From NCBI RefSeq assembly GCF_018967865.2, contig NZ_JAHLZY020000001.1, positions 4,340,001-4,404,000 on the forward strand: a stretch of 64,000 bases of DNA. The letters run 5' to 3'. The translations under genes were made by a program, and so were the position numbers. The notes under the pieces are model-generated. The model was not told where the DNA came from. It was given only the letters and a program-made list of their open reading frames with translations, and ran no database searches. Shown here piece after piece: positions 7,781-15,066 of the stretch; within the stretch, counting starts at the first letter, position 1; each line of letters opens with the position of its first letter. This DNA is from Hymenobacter siberiensis. Its GTDB lineage: Bacteria > Bacteroidota > Bacteroidia > Cytophagales > Hymenobacteraceae.

Positions 7781-8917
7781 TCAAACTCTTAAAAAGCCGC
7801 CCAGCCGCAGCGAGCTATCCACAAACACCATCTTGGCGTTGGCGTTGCGCTCGATGTGGTAGTGGGCATCAGTCAGCTCTCTGGTTAATAAATCGGCATT
7901 GCGGGGCGTCACAAATTTGGCGAAGCCGGTCACAAATTGCTGCTCGCCGGTGGCCAGGTGGGGCACAAATTTCGGGTCAATGCCGAACAGCAGCACTTTG
8001 CGCACCAGCCCCAGCGAATAGCTAAGCAGCTCCTTCTGGTTTTCGCGGCCCAGCTTCTGAAATTCCTCGCTCTTCTTCAGAATTTCGCCAGCCTTGTTGC
8101 CGTAGCTGAAGCACAGGCGCATCCAGCCGCTAAAAAACTCGAAGTAGTCGTGGTCAGCGTTGGCGTCGCGGCTGGCAATGGCCGCGCCCAGGCTGCCTTC
8201 GGCCAGCTGGGCGACCTGGCGGGCTTTCACTTCGGGCACTTGGTAGTGCTCGTGCAGGAAATCGGTGATGTCGTCCTCCGAAAATGGGCGCACCACCACC
8301 GGCTGCACCCGGCTGATGATGGTGGGCATGAGCTGCTCGGGCGCATGGCTCACCAGCAGGAAAATGGTGGCGGGCGGCGGCTCCTCCAGTAATTTCAGCA
8401 CGGCGTTGGCGGCGGCAGGGTGCATGAGCTCGGGCAACCAGAGAATCACAATTTTGAAGCGGGCCTCGAACGCTTTCAGGCTTACCAACTTCAAAATCTG
8501 CACGGCCTCGTCCTTGCTGATGTTGCCCTGCTTGTTTTCGGCCCCGATGTGCTGCATCCAGTCGTTGAGGCCCTGGTAGGGATTGTCGAGCACGAATGCT
8601 CGCCACTCGCCCATGAACTTACTGCTCACCGCGTCCTTGGCCACCGACTTAGTGGTGGTCACGGGCACGATGAAGTTCAAATCAGGGTGGGCGAGCTTGG
8701 CCGTTTTGGTGCAGGCCGGGCAGTGGCCGCAACTGTCGTCGGCGTCGGGGGCACGGGCTTCGCAGTTCAGGAACTGGGCGTAGGCGAGGGCCAGGGCCAG
8801 CGCCGCGCCGCCCTCCTGCCCCCGGAAAAGCTGGGCGTGCGCCACGTGCTGCCGCGCCACGGATTGGCGCAGTAGGGCTTTAACGGCGGACTGGTTGGGA
8901 ATATCAGCGAAGGTCAT
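7781..8917 (-). CDS. holB: DNA polymerase III subunit delta' (clamp loader)
   Basis: A 378-residue AAA+ clamp-loader subunit. N-terminus matches delta'/DnaX-family proteins (I-P-N-Q-S-A-V-K-A-L-L, H-A-Q-L-F-R-G-Q-E-G). A zinc-binding Cys cluster is present (C-E-A-R then C-G-H-C-P-A-C). The Walker A is degenerate (G-Q-E-G-G-A-A-L-A), as expected of delta' subunits that do not hydrolyse ATP. Conserved A-A-A-N-A-V-L-K-L-L-E-E-P-P lies in the sensor region. The start codon at 8915-8917 touches the outer end of the GxxExxY-associated repeat, so the 5' untranslated region is that element. Confidence 0.9.
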   Translation of the reverse strand: MTFADIPNQSAVKALLRQSVARQHVAHAQLFRGQEGGAALALALAYAQFLNCEARAPDADDSCGHCPACTKTAKLAHPDLNFIVPVTTTKSVAKDAVSSKFMGEWRAFVLDNPYQGLNDWMQHIGAENKQGNISKDEAVQILKLVSLKAFEARFKIVILWLPELMHPAAANAVLKLLEEPPPATIFLLVSHAPEQLMPTIISRVQPVVVRPFSEDDITDFLHEHYQVPEVKARQVAQLAEGSLGAAIASRDANADHDYFEFFSGWMRLCFSYGNKAGEILKKSEEFQKLGRENQKELLSYSLGLVRKVLLFGIDPKFVPHLATGEQQFVTGFAKFVTPRNADLLTRELTDAHYHIERNANAKMVFVDSSLRLGGFLRV

Positions 8918-8964
8918 CTGAACCGCGGATTTATCGGATTGGTCGGATTATTCGGATTTTGTGG
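8917..8964 (+). repeat. Left inverted repeat flanking the GxxExxY gene
   Basis: 48 bp beginning TCTGAACCGCGGATT and ending GGATTTTGTGG, internally made of four copies of CGGATT with 9-nt spacing. Its reverse complement recurs at 9456-9503 with 45 of 48 positions identical. Partial copies occur after secDF (18055) and after the APC permease (34515). Confidence 0.92.
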
Positions 8965-9003
8965 CCGATTGTACTTCTGGTTGGCGAGGTTTGAAGAAAG
9001 CTT

Positions 9004-9405
9004 TTATACGTTTGGGCGCAAGGGGCGTGGGGCTTTGATGAATCGTTTGAAGCGAAGACTGCGTTCGCCAAAGTTGATGAGCAGACCGACTTCCAATTGA
9101 TAGGCTTCGAGGTAGTTGATGATTTGGGCGTGGTGCGTTGGCGTGATTTCGTGCAGCGCTTTTAACTCAACCAGCACTGCATCTGCAACCAGAAAGTCGA
9201 CCCGGCGCGAGCCTACGTCCACGCCCTTATAAAAAAGAGGCATCTCTACTTCCCGACCGAAAACCAACCCGGCCTTTTCCATCTCAACTGCCAAGCTGCG
9301 CTGGTAGATAACCTCTTGGAATCCGCTTCCCAATGTTTTGTGTACTTCCATCGCACAACCGATAACCAACCCAGTTATCGCCTGATATTTATTCTGAAGG
9401 AGCAT
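9004..9405 (-). CDS. GxxExxY protein
   Basis: A 133-residue protein of the GxxExxY family (PF13366/TIGR04256): the name-giving motif is G-S-G-F-Q-E-V-I-Y, preceded by A-M-E-V-H-K-T-L-G. It also has D-F-L-V-A-D-A-V-L-V-E-L-K-A, reminiscent of the PD-(D/E)xK nuclease fold (D...E-x-K), and an I-N-Y-L-E-A segment. Biochemical role is not established to my knowledge. I chose Met at 9405 (M-L-L-Q-N-K-Y-Q-A-I), because the longer open frame from 9459 runs into the flanking repeat and its first residues do not look like the family. The gene sits alone between two 48-bp inverted repeats, between the start of holB and the end of a sugar nucleotidyltransferase gene, suggesting an inserted unit. Confidence 0.85.
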   Translation of the reverse strand: MLLQNKYQAITGLVIGCAMEVHKTLGSGFQEVIYQRSLAVEMEKAGLVFGREVEMPLFYKGVDVGSRRVDFLVADAVLVELKALHEITPTHHAQIINYLEAYQLEVGLLINFGERSLRFKRFIKAPRPLRPNV

Positions 9406-9455
9406 GGCAGAAAAGAGAAATGCACGGCAACTGACTGTAGGAACTACCGCTTCGC

Positions 9456-9503
9456 CCACAAAATCCGACGAATCCGACGAATCCGATAAATCCGCGGTTC
9501 AGA
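9456..9503 (-). repeat. Right inverted repeat flanking the GxxExxY gene
   Basis: Inverted copy of 8917-8964 with three mismatches. The TGA stop codon of the neighbouring nucleotidyltransferase gene (9499-9501) lies within its outer end. Confidence 0.92.
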
Positions 9504-10698
9504 CATCGTTTCGGTCGGCTTTGGTGTCTTCAAACACCTTAGCCATAATTCCCTGCTCCACTGCATCATACGGCAGGCCACGTCGGGCCATCACCCGCTC
9601 AGCCACTTCGTTCACCTTCGGCAGCTTGAAGGTTTCGAAGCCCGCCGCGCCGCCCCAGCTGAAGCTCGGGATGAAGGTGCGCGGGAAGCCGGCCCCGAAA
9701 ATATTGGCCCCCACGCCCACCACCGTGCCGGTGTTGAACATGGTGTTGATGCCACACTTGCTGTGGTCACCCATCATCAGGCCGCAGAAGGTCTGGCCGG
9801 TATCCACGAAGCGCTTGGCGGCGTGGCTCCAGATTTTGACGGGCGCGTAGTTGTTCTTGAGGTTCGAGGTATTGGTGTCAGCCCCAAGGTTGCACCACTC
9901 GCCGATGACGGAGTTGCCGAGGTAGCCGTCGTGGCCCTTATTGGAGTAGCCCATCAGGATGCTGTTGCCCACTTCGCCGCCCACTTTCGAGAACGGGCCC
10001 ACGGTGTTGTCGCCGCGCATTTTAGCACCCGCATTAATGTGCGAGCCCTCGCACAGCGCCAGCGGACCTTTGATGATGGCCCCCTCGTGCACCTGCGAGT
10101 TCTTGCCCAGGTAAATCGGGCCATCCTCGGCATTGAGAATCGCGGCGCGAATCTTCACGCCTTCTTCGATGAAAATATTCTCCGCGCCATACACGATGGT
10201 ATGCGCGTCGTTCACCGGCTGCGAGGTGCGGCCCTTGGTGAGGAGCGCGAAGTCGCGGCGGATTTCCACGCCGTTGCGCAGAAACAGCTGCCACGGCCGG
10301 TCAATCACCGTCACGGGCTCAGCTACCTGCCGGGTTTCGGGGATGCCGTCCTGAATGAGTTCGGCCACCAGCGAGGCATCGGCAACGTGCGCGGCCACCA
10401 GCAGCTCGTCGCAATACAGGGCCTGGCCGGGCTGCAGGGCCCGCACCTGCTTGGTCAGCAGGTCGTCGGGGCACACCGCGCCGTTGATGATAAGAGCCGG
10501 GCCGCTCACCTCGCCGGCCGGATACTTGGCCTGCAGGTAAGGCTGCGTGAGGTAGCCCACGGCATCAACCCCCAGCCGGTGCTGCCACTTTTCGGCCAGC
10601 GTGAGAATACCGCAACGCAGCGCCGCCACGGGCCGCGTGAAGGTGAAGGGCAGCAGGTGCGGCCGAATGGTCGGGTCGTCGAAGAGGAGAACGTGCAT
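9499..10698 (-). CDS. Putative sugar nucleotidyltransferase, GlmU family
   Basis: A 399-residue protein of the GlmU-like family common in Bacteroidota: an N-terminal nucleotidyltransferase-like domain (H-V-L-L-F-D-D-P-T-I-R-P-H-L-L-P-F-T-F-T-R-P) and a C-terminal left-handed beta-helix of hexapeptide repeats (roughly residues 190-370; e.g. I-L-N-A-E-D-G-P-I-Y-L-G). The segment Y-S-N-K-G-H-D-G-Y-L-G matches acyltransferase-type helix proteins. It lacks a classical full GlmU pyrophosphorylase motif, so substrate and activity are uncertain; cell-wall or lipopolysaccharide sugar activation is the usual guess. The stop codon is supplied by the GxxExxY-associated repeat. Confidence 0.82.
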   Translation of the reverse strand: MHVLLFDDPTIRPHLLPFTFTRPVAALRCGILTLAEKWQHRLGVDAVGYLTQPYLQAKYPAGEVSGPALIINGAVCPDDLLTKQVRALQPGQALYCDELLVAAHVADASLVAELIQDGIPETRQVAEPVTVIDRPWQLFLRNGVEIRRDFALLTKGRTSQPVNDAHTIVYGAENIFIEEGVKIRAAILNAEDGPIYLGKNSQVHEGAIIKGPLALCEGSHINAGAKMRGDNTVGPFSKVGGEVGNSILMGYSNKGHDGYLGNSVIGEWCNLGADTNTSNLKNNYAPVKIWSHAAKRFVDTGQTFCGLMMGDHSKCGINTMFNTGTVVGVGANIFGAGFPRTFIPSFSWGGAAGFETFKLPKVNEVAERVMARRGLPYDAVEQGIMAKVFEDTKADRNDV

Positions 10699-10707
10699 TT
10701 TTCTTAA

Positions 10708-10865
10708 GCTATTAACTAATAGCCGTTAGCTGTTAGCTTCTTTTGAAATAGATCCAAATTTACGGCAGGCGACTTGGCAAAGGGCCAATAAAAAACTCCT
10801 TCCGGTATTCCCGAAAGGAGTTTTTAAAAAGCTAACAGCTATCAGCCATTGGCTAAAAGCTAAAA
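10708..10865. repeat. Low-complexity palindrome (GTTAGCT motif)
   Basis: Left arm GCCGTTAGCTGTTAGCTT and right arm AAGCTAACAGCTATCAGCC pair imperfectly around the terminator hairpin. Arms are built from degenerate short words. Confidence 0.7.
10791..10825. terminator. Bidirectional terminator
   Basis: AAAAACTCCTT (10791-10801) pairs with AAGGAGTTTTT (10815-10825), giving A-tracts and T-tracts on both sides. It lies downstream of rpmE on the minus strand. Confidence 0.85.
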
Positions 10866-10870
10866 AGCAG

Positions 10871-11140
10871 CTATTCTTTGTTGGCGCTGGCCTGCTCTTT
10901 CTTGGCGTAGCGGCTGCGGAATTTCTCCACGCGTCCGGCCGTATCAATGAACATGTTTTTGCCGGTGTAGAAGGGGTGCGAAGCGGAGCTAACTTCGATT
11001 TTCACCAGCGGGTACGTTTTGCCGTCTTCCATTACAATGGTGTCGGTCGGCTTCATCGTCGAGCGCGTGATGAACTTGAAATCGGAAGAAGAGTCCTGAA
11101 ATACTACTTCCTGATACTCGGGGTGCGTGTCTTTTTTCAT
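10871..11140 (-). CDS. rpmE: 50S ribosomal protein L31, type B (zinc-free)
   Basis: An 89-residue ribosomal protein. M-K-K-D-T-H-P-E-Y and the [11 protein letters not shown] segment are diagnostic of L31. It has no Cys at all, so it belongs to the C-minus (type B, YkgM-like) form that does not bind zinc. The C-terminus is basic then Glu/Lys-rich. A minus-strand promoter lies about 55 nt upstream and a terminator follows. In many genomes type B L31 is the zinc-starvation paralogue, but in Bacteroidota it is commonly the only form; regulation cannot be told here. Confidence 0.96.
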   Translation of the reverse strand: MKKDTHPEYQEVVFQDSSSDFKFITRSTMKPTDTIVMEDGKTYPLVKIEVSSASHPFYTGKNMFIDTAGRVEKFRSRYAKKEQASANKE

Positions 11141-11192
11141 ATCGAGGGCCTATTTTACCAGTTGAACCCGGCCGATTTTGCGGAAGGGACTG

Positions 11193-11200
11193 CAAAAGTA
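11193..11200 (-). promoter_or_regulatory. Promoter -7 box for rpmE
   Basis: TACTTTTG on the minus strand fits the Bacteroidota -7 consensus TAnnTTTG and lies 53-60 nt before the rpmE start. Confidence 0.6.
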
Positions 11201-11300
11201 CGGCTTAGCTCGGAAATACCCAACTCTGCGTCCAATATTTTCGCCGCAACGGCCCTCGCCACCCCATGCGGCTGAGCTTGTTGGCTTTCTGAAAAGGTTG

Positions 11301-11308
11301 TACATTTG
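11301..11308 (+). promoter_or_regulatory. Promoter -7 box
   Basis: TACATTTG matches TAnnTTTG; TTGG at 11281-11284 is at suitable spacing for the -33 element. It drives the hypothetical exported protein at 11337. Confidence 0.6.
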
Positions 11309-11336
11309 AATTCGACCTACACTCGGGGCCGGCCCG

Positions 11337-11795
11337 TTGCGTGTGCTGAAATCTGTACTCGTTCGCCATCTGTTGCGCCGTTCCGGCCCAGTAGCCCTGC
11401 TACTGGTGCTGTGGAGCGTGGCGGTGGTGTATGCGGCCACGCTCACGGTGTTCACGGCGGCCTATTCCGGCGCCATGGTGCAGGTCGACTGGGAGGTGAA
11501 CACCGAAACCGATGTCACCGGCTTCGAGCTGGCCCGCAAGGGAGCCACCGAAACCAGCTACACCGTAGTGAATACCACCGCCGTTACCGGCATGCGCCAC
11601 TACCAGTACCTCGATGCCAACGTGTACCGCACCACCGGCGGCACCACGCCCGCGCCTTCGGCCGGCAATGGCCCCTATACTTATCGCCTCACCGTGCGCG
11701 GCCCCGGGGCCGACCAGAGCTACCTCACCGGGCTGGCCGGCACGCCCAGCGCCGTGCAGCGCTCCTGGGGTACTATCAAGTCGATGTTCCGGTAG
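11337..11795 (+). CDS. Exported protein of unknown function, fibronectin-III-like
   Basis: A 152-residue protein without an ATG: TTG 11337 and GTG 11343 are possible starts. An N-terminal basic region and hydrophobic stretch (A-L-L-L-V-L-W-S-V-A-V-V-Y-A-A) look like a signal peptide or anchor. The rest has the pattern of a single fibronectin type III/Ig-like beta sandwich (Q-V-D-W-E-V-N-T-E-T-D-V-T-G-F-E-L, later Y-T-Y-R-L-T-V). Such domains often precede T9SS sorting tails, but here the protein ends shortly after without one, at S-M-F-R. I do not recognise a defined family. It may be a stand-alone surface module. Confidence 0.65.
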   Translation: MRVLKSVLVRHLLRRSGPVALLLVLWSVAVVYAATLTVFTAAYSGAMVQVDWEVNTETDVTGFELARKGATETSYTVVNTTAVTGMRHYQYLDANVYRTTGGTTPAPSAGNGPYTYRLTVRGPGADQSYLTGLAGTPSAVQRSWGTIKSMFR

Positions 11796-11824
11796 GGGGA
11801 AACATCAGGCGCGTTTCATTTTAC

Positions 11825-11932
11825 AGAACGTCATGCAGAGCGCAGCGAAGCATCTTGCCCGCCGCCAGTAATCCAATTGACAGGATTTACTATTGCGGTA
11901 AAGATGCTTCGCTGCGCTCTGCATAACGTTCT
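11825..11932. repeat. CGTCATGC-family palindrome, long form
   Basis: Left arm starts AGAACGTCATGCAGAGCGC and right arm ends GCGCTCTGCATAACGTTCT; about 30-nt arms with a ~45-nt loop. Located between the exported protein and rdgB. Confidence 0.9.
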
Positions 11933-11964
11933 TTTGTGGCCTCATCAACAATCCCGCCTTATCC

Positions 11965-12546
11965 ATGCGCCTCTGCTTCGCTTCCAACAATGCCCACAAG
12001 CTCGATGAAATCCGCCCGCTGCTGCCGGCCAGCCTGGAGCTGCTGAGCCTGGCCGACATCGGCTGCCACGAAGAACTGCCCGAAACCCAAGACACCCTGG
12101 AAGGCAACGCCCGCCAGAAAGCCGAATACGTGCGCCAGCACTACGGCATGGCCTGCTTCGCCGACGATACCGGGCTGGAAGTAATTGCCCTGGGCGGCGC
12201 GCCGGGCGTGTACTCGGCCCGCTATGCCGGCCCCCAGCGCCTGGCCGAAGACAACGTGGCCAAGCTCCTGCAGGAGCTGGCCGGCCAGCCCGACCGCTCG
12301 GCCCGCTTCCGCACGGTGGTGGCGCTGGCCGGGGCCGATGGCACGATGCACGAGTTCGCGGGCGAAGTAGCCGGCCGTATTACGGAAGACCAGCGGGGCA
12401 CCGGCGGCTTCGGCTACGACCCCGTGTTTGCGCCCATCGAGGGCGACGGCCGCACGTTTGCCGAGATGAGCGGGGCTGAGAAGAACCGCATCAGCCACCG
12501 GGCGCGGGCCGTGGCCGGGCTGGTGGCGTTTTTGAATGAGGCGTAG
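11965..12546 (+). CDS. rdgB: Non-canonical purine NTP pyrophosphatase (RdgB/HAM1)
   Basis: A 193-residue house-cleaning enzyme that hydrolyses ITP/dITP and XTP to the monophosphates, preventing their incorporation in nucleic acids. The N-terminal F-A-S-N-N-A-H-K-L-D-E-I matches the SxNxxK phosphate-binding motif; the F-A-D-D-T-G-L-E-V segment holds the metal-binding acidic pair; the C-terminal G-G-F-G-Y-D-P-V-F and S-H-R-A-R-A base-recognition motifs are intact. Length is typical. It is flanked by two CGTCATGC-family palindromes. Confidence 0.96.
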   Translation: MRLCFASNNAHKLDEIRPLLPASLELLSLADIGCHEELPETQDTLEGNARQKAEYVRQHYGMACFADDTGLEVIALGGAPGVYSARYAGPQRLAEDNVAKLLQELAGQPDRSARFRTVVALAGADGTMHEFAGEVAGRITEDQRGTGGFGYDPVFAPIEGDGRTFAEMSGAEKNRISHRARAVAGLVAFLNEA

Positions 12547-12555
12547 GAATAATAG

Positions 12556-12598
12556 AGCCGAACGTCATGCTTCGCTGCGCGCTGCATGACGTTCGGCT
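12556..12598. repeat. CGTCATGC-family palindrome, short form
   Basis: AGCCGAACGTCATGC (12556-12570) and its exact complement (12584-12598) enclose a 13-nt loop. It may end rdgB transcripts, though no T-run follows. Confidence 0.9.
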
Positions 12599-12638
12599 TA
12601 TCCCTCCTCCCCTACCCCATATTCTCCATCTCAACTGC

Positions 12639-12646
12639 TACCTTTG
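12639..12646 (+). promoter_or_regulatory. udk: Promoter -7 box for udk, near-leaderless
   Basis: TACCTTTG exactly fits TAnnTTTG and ends only 6 nt before the udk ATG at 12653, so the mRNA is probably leaderless or has a leader of very few bases. Confidence 0.6.
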
Positions 12647-12652
12647 CCAGCT

Positions 12653-13273
12653 ATGCAGACCCCCTACTTAATTGGCATTACCGGCGGCAGCGCTTCTGGC
12701 AAAACTACCTTCCTGCGCCGGCTGCTGGAAGCATTCCCGGAGGAACAGATTTGCCTCATCTCGCAGGACAATTATTACCACCCGCGCGAAAAACAGCTGC
12801 GCGACGACATGGGGGTTGAAAATTTCGACCTGCCGGCCAGCATCGATGCCACTGCTTACGCGGCCGATGTGCTCAGCATCAGCCAGGGCCACGAGGTGCG
12901 TCGCAAGGAGTATACCTTCAATAACGCCTCCGTGACGCCGCAGGAGCTGGTGTTCCGGCCCGCCCCCATTGTGGTAGTAGAGGGCATTTTTGTGTTTCAC
13001 TTCGAGGAAATCGCCAAGCTCCTCAACCTGAAAGTGTACATCGATGCCCAGGAGCATGTGAAGCTGCACCGCCGCATCATCCGCGACCGCGACGAGCGGG
13101 GCTACGACCTGGCCGACGTGCTCTACCGCTACACGCACCACGTAGCGCCCACCTACGAACAGTTTATCGCGCCCTACAAGCATTACGCCGATATCGTTAT
13201 TCCCAACAACCGCCACTTCGAGCGCGGCCTGGAGGTGCTGGTGGGCTTCCTGCGCACCAAGGTGAACGCCTGA
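12653..13273 (+). CDS. udk: Uridine kinase
   Basis: A 206-residue nucleoside kinase that phosphorylates uridine/cytidine in pyrimidine salvage. P-loop G-G-S-A-S-G-K-T-T is near the N-terminus; S-Q-D-N-Y-Y-H matches the nucleoside-binding D-x-Y-Y motif of uridine kinases; E-G-I-F-V-F and R-R-I-I-R-D-R-D-E-R-G fit the lid region. ATG 12653 is preferred over an upstream TTG at 12644, which lies inside the promoter. Length agrees with bacterial Udk. Confidence 0.93.
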   Translation: MQTPYLIGITGGSASGKTTFLRRLLEAFPEEQICLISQDNYYHPREKQLRDDMGVENFDLPASIDATAYAADVLSISQGHEVRRKEYTFNNASVTPQELVFRPAPIVVVEGIFVFHFEEIAKLLNLKVYIDAQEHVKLHRRIIRDRDERGYDLADVLYRYTHHVAPTYEQFIAPYKHYADIVIPNNRHFERGLEVLVGFLRTKVNA

Positions 13274-13499
13274 TAATAAGGTCTTTAGCAACGGTCAGAC
13301 TGCCGTAGAAGGCCATTGCTACGCAATACAGCTGGCTAAGCCGGCCAGCGCTTTTTGCGGCTTTCAGGTAATTAGCAGTTAAAATGGATTATATTGGACC
13401 AAAATCGAAGCACAATCATTCCTGAAGGCGCACCGGTCGGGGTTGGCTCAAGGGTAGAATGTTCCGTATAATTCTCTTTTACACGCTATTCTTGCAACG

Positions 13500-13889
13500 A
13501 TGAAGGGTTCTTTTCAACTAGTGGTGCTGGCGGTGGCGGGATTGGTGGGGCTGACCAGCTGTGACAAAAATGGCCAGTCCGGCGTGCTGCAACACCCGGC
13601 AGGAAACAAGGCTTTGCGCGTACCCGTGACGCCCGACAAGGAATACGACCAGGCCTTTGACGCATCGACCAGTAAGCTGAGCGACACCACCTATCTCATC
13701 ATTACCAAGGCCGAGCGCGGCAGCATGTTTGCCGTGCACACCGGCCCGCTGCCCACCGCCGACCATGCCGTGTGCTTTGCCAGCACGTACAACCCCGGCT
13801 TCCGGGAGTGCGTGTCGGAGTATTACCAGAACGCGGGCGGTGTGGCTATTCAAAACAACGAAGCCGGCTGGTGGGCTACCCCATTGTGA
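13500..13889 (+). CDS. Hypothetical lipoprotein
   Basis: A 129-residue protein with a lipoprotein signal: M-K-G-S-F then a hydrophobic core and lipobox L-T-S-C (Cys near residue 21). The mature part has two further Cys (V-C-F-A-S and R-E-C-V-S) that could form a disulfide, and no family I recognise. It probably attaches to the outer membrane. A low-complexity palindrome begins right at its stop codon. Confidence 0.75.
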   Translation: MKGSFQLVVLAVAGLVGLTSCDKNGQSGVLQHPAGNKALRVPVTPDKEYDQAFDASTSKLSDTTYLIITKAERGSMFAVHTGPLPTADHAVCFASTYNPGFRECVSEYYQNAGGVAIQNNEAGWWATPL

Positions 13890-13977
13890 GTTAAGAGTTG
13901 AGCGTTGAGAGTTAGGAACTGACATAAACACACTTCCTGACAACTCTTAACTCTTAACTTCTAACTCTTAACTCCCC
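13888..13977. repeat. Low-complexity palindrome (GAGTTAAGAGTT motif)
   Basis: Left arm GAGTTAAGAGTTGAGCG... and right arm ending AACTCTTAACTC fold back; both arms are iterations of 6-8-nt words. It overlaps the stop codon of the lipoprotein gene and reaches the start of the DUF4268 gene. Confidence 0.8.
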
Positions 13978-13979
13978 CA

Positions 13980-14441
13980 ATGTATAGCAAAGCAGAAATC
14001 ACCCGATTGCGCCAGGCCTTCTGGACGGCGTTTGGGCAGTACATGGCCCCAGTGCCTTCGGCCGAAGGCGACACGACCAACTGGATAAACTACAAGACGG
14101 GCGTTAAGAACGTGTATTTTCGGATGCAGGCTGATAAGGCGCGGGCCAGCATCGCCATCGAGCTCACGCACCCCGACGCGGGCATCCGCGAGCTGTTCTG
14201 GGAGCAGTTTCTGGAGTTGAAGACCCTATTGCACGAAACCCTGGGCGAAACCTGGACCTGGGCCCCCGATACCACCGATGCCCATGGCCAGCCGCTGAGT
14301 CGCATCTATTACGACCTGCCCGGCGTGAACCTGTTCAACCGCGACGACTGGCCGGCGCTGATTTCGTTCTTTAAGCCCCGGCTTATGGCGCTGGACACAT
14401 TTTGGGCCGACGCGCAGTATTCGTTTGATGCGCTGAAGTAG
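13980..14441 (+). CDS. DUF4268 domain-containing protein
   Basis: A 153-residue soluble protein matching DUF4268 proteins of Bacteroidota: R-Q-A-F-W-T-A-F-G-Q-Y-M, N-W-I-N-Y-K-T-G-V-K-N-V-Y-F-R-M and I-A-I-E-L segments are typical. The domain is thought to be related to restriction-endonuclease-like folds, but role is unknown; here it is a single-domain form. Function unassigned. Confidence 0.8.
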   Translation: MYSKAEITRLRQAFWTAFGQYMAPVPSAEGDTTNWINYKTGVKNVYFRMQADKARASIAIELTHPDAGIRELFWEQFLELKTLLHETLGETWTWAPDTTDAHGQPLSRIYYDLPGVNLFNRDDWPALISFFKPRLMALDTFWADAQYSFDALK

Positions 14442-14502
14442 CGGGCTTTACGGCCCGGCTGGCGGGCTACATAATCATTTGCGCCCGTTCGCGTCAAATT
14501 GG

Positions 14503-14510
14503 TATCTTTG
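14503..14510 (+). promoter_or_regulatory. Promoter -7 box
   Basis: TATCTTTG with a TTTG at 14478-14481 as -33 element, 19 nt before the ATG at 14529. May also serve secDF. Confidence 0.65.
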
Positions 14511-14528
14511 CAGACCCCGTTTGCCGCC

Positions 14529-14906
14529 ATGTCCCAACTGATTGCTCGTTTTTGGTTTTCGCTCCGCTTCGCATGGCTTGCTGCCACGGTGCTGCTGGTG
14601 CTGGGCCTGAACCAGCGGGCCGTGAGCGTGCTGCGCCTGCCCCAGGGCACGGACCAAAACCACCTCGCCGCCCCGCCCAAGGCCACGGTGGTGAAGCAGA
14701 AGGTGCAGTTTGAAGCTACGGCTTCGCTCAAGCATTTCGTGGCCCCGCTGGCCGATGCCTGGCTCCCGCTGCCCACCATGGCCACTACCTGGCTGCCGGC
14801 CCTGCGCCGCGCTCTGGCCGTGCCGCGCCCCCGGGCGGGCGTACGGGCCGGCGAGATTTTCCGGGCGCGGCTGCTGGCCGTGGCCCTGTCCCCGCAGGCA
14901 CCCTAA
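14529..14906 (+). CDS. Small hypothetical membrane protein upstream of secDF
   Basis: 125 residues from ATG 14529. One N-terminal transmembrane helix or signal (F-A-W-L-A-A-T-V-L-L-V-L-G-L), then a Pro/Ala-rich and basic segment with many Arg. No recognised family. A good promoter precedes it, which supports it being real. A low-complexity palindrome separates it from secDF. Confidence 0.6.
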   Translation: MSQLIARFWFSLRFAWLAATVLLVLGLNQRAVSVLRLPQGTDQNHLAAPPKATVVKQKVQFEATASLKHFVAPLADAWLPLPTMATTWLPALRRALAVPRPRAGVRAGEIFRARLLAVALSPQAP

Positions 14907-15060
14907 TGAAGTGTTGAATTTTGAGGGTTAAATATTGAATGAGTTTTCGTCGCAGGGCGGAGAGCTCAGGCAACATTCAACCCTTTTCTTTTTCGCTTCG
15001 CTTACTCTCCGATTTCAACTCTGGGAATTCAACCCTCAACATTCAAAACTCAACCCTCCT
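14907..15060. repeat. Low-complexity palindrome (TTGAGGGTT motif)
   Basis: Left arm region contains GTTGAATTTTGAGGGTTAAA; right side contains ATTCAACCCTCAACATTC and AACTCAACCC. Arms are imperfect inverted copies, filling the gap before secDF. Confidence 0.7.
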
Positions 15061-15066
15061 AAGATA

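Larger units (their letters stand above)
8917..9503. mobile_element. Putative GxxExxY insertion unit bounded by inverted repeats
   Basis: The 587-bp segment consists of a single gene inside near-perfect 48-bp terminal inverted repeats and abuts coding sequence on both sides. No transposase is encoded and no clear target duplication is visible (left flank GAAGGTCA, right flank CATCGTTT). Whether it moves is inference. Confidence 0.55.

Noticed and set aside
14935..15066. 44-codon N-terminal extension of SecDF
   Set aside because: Encoded by a palindromic repeat; the family N-terminus begins at ATG 15067.
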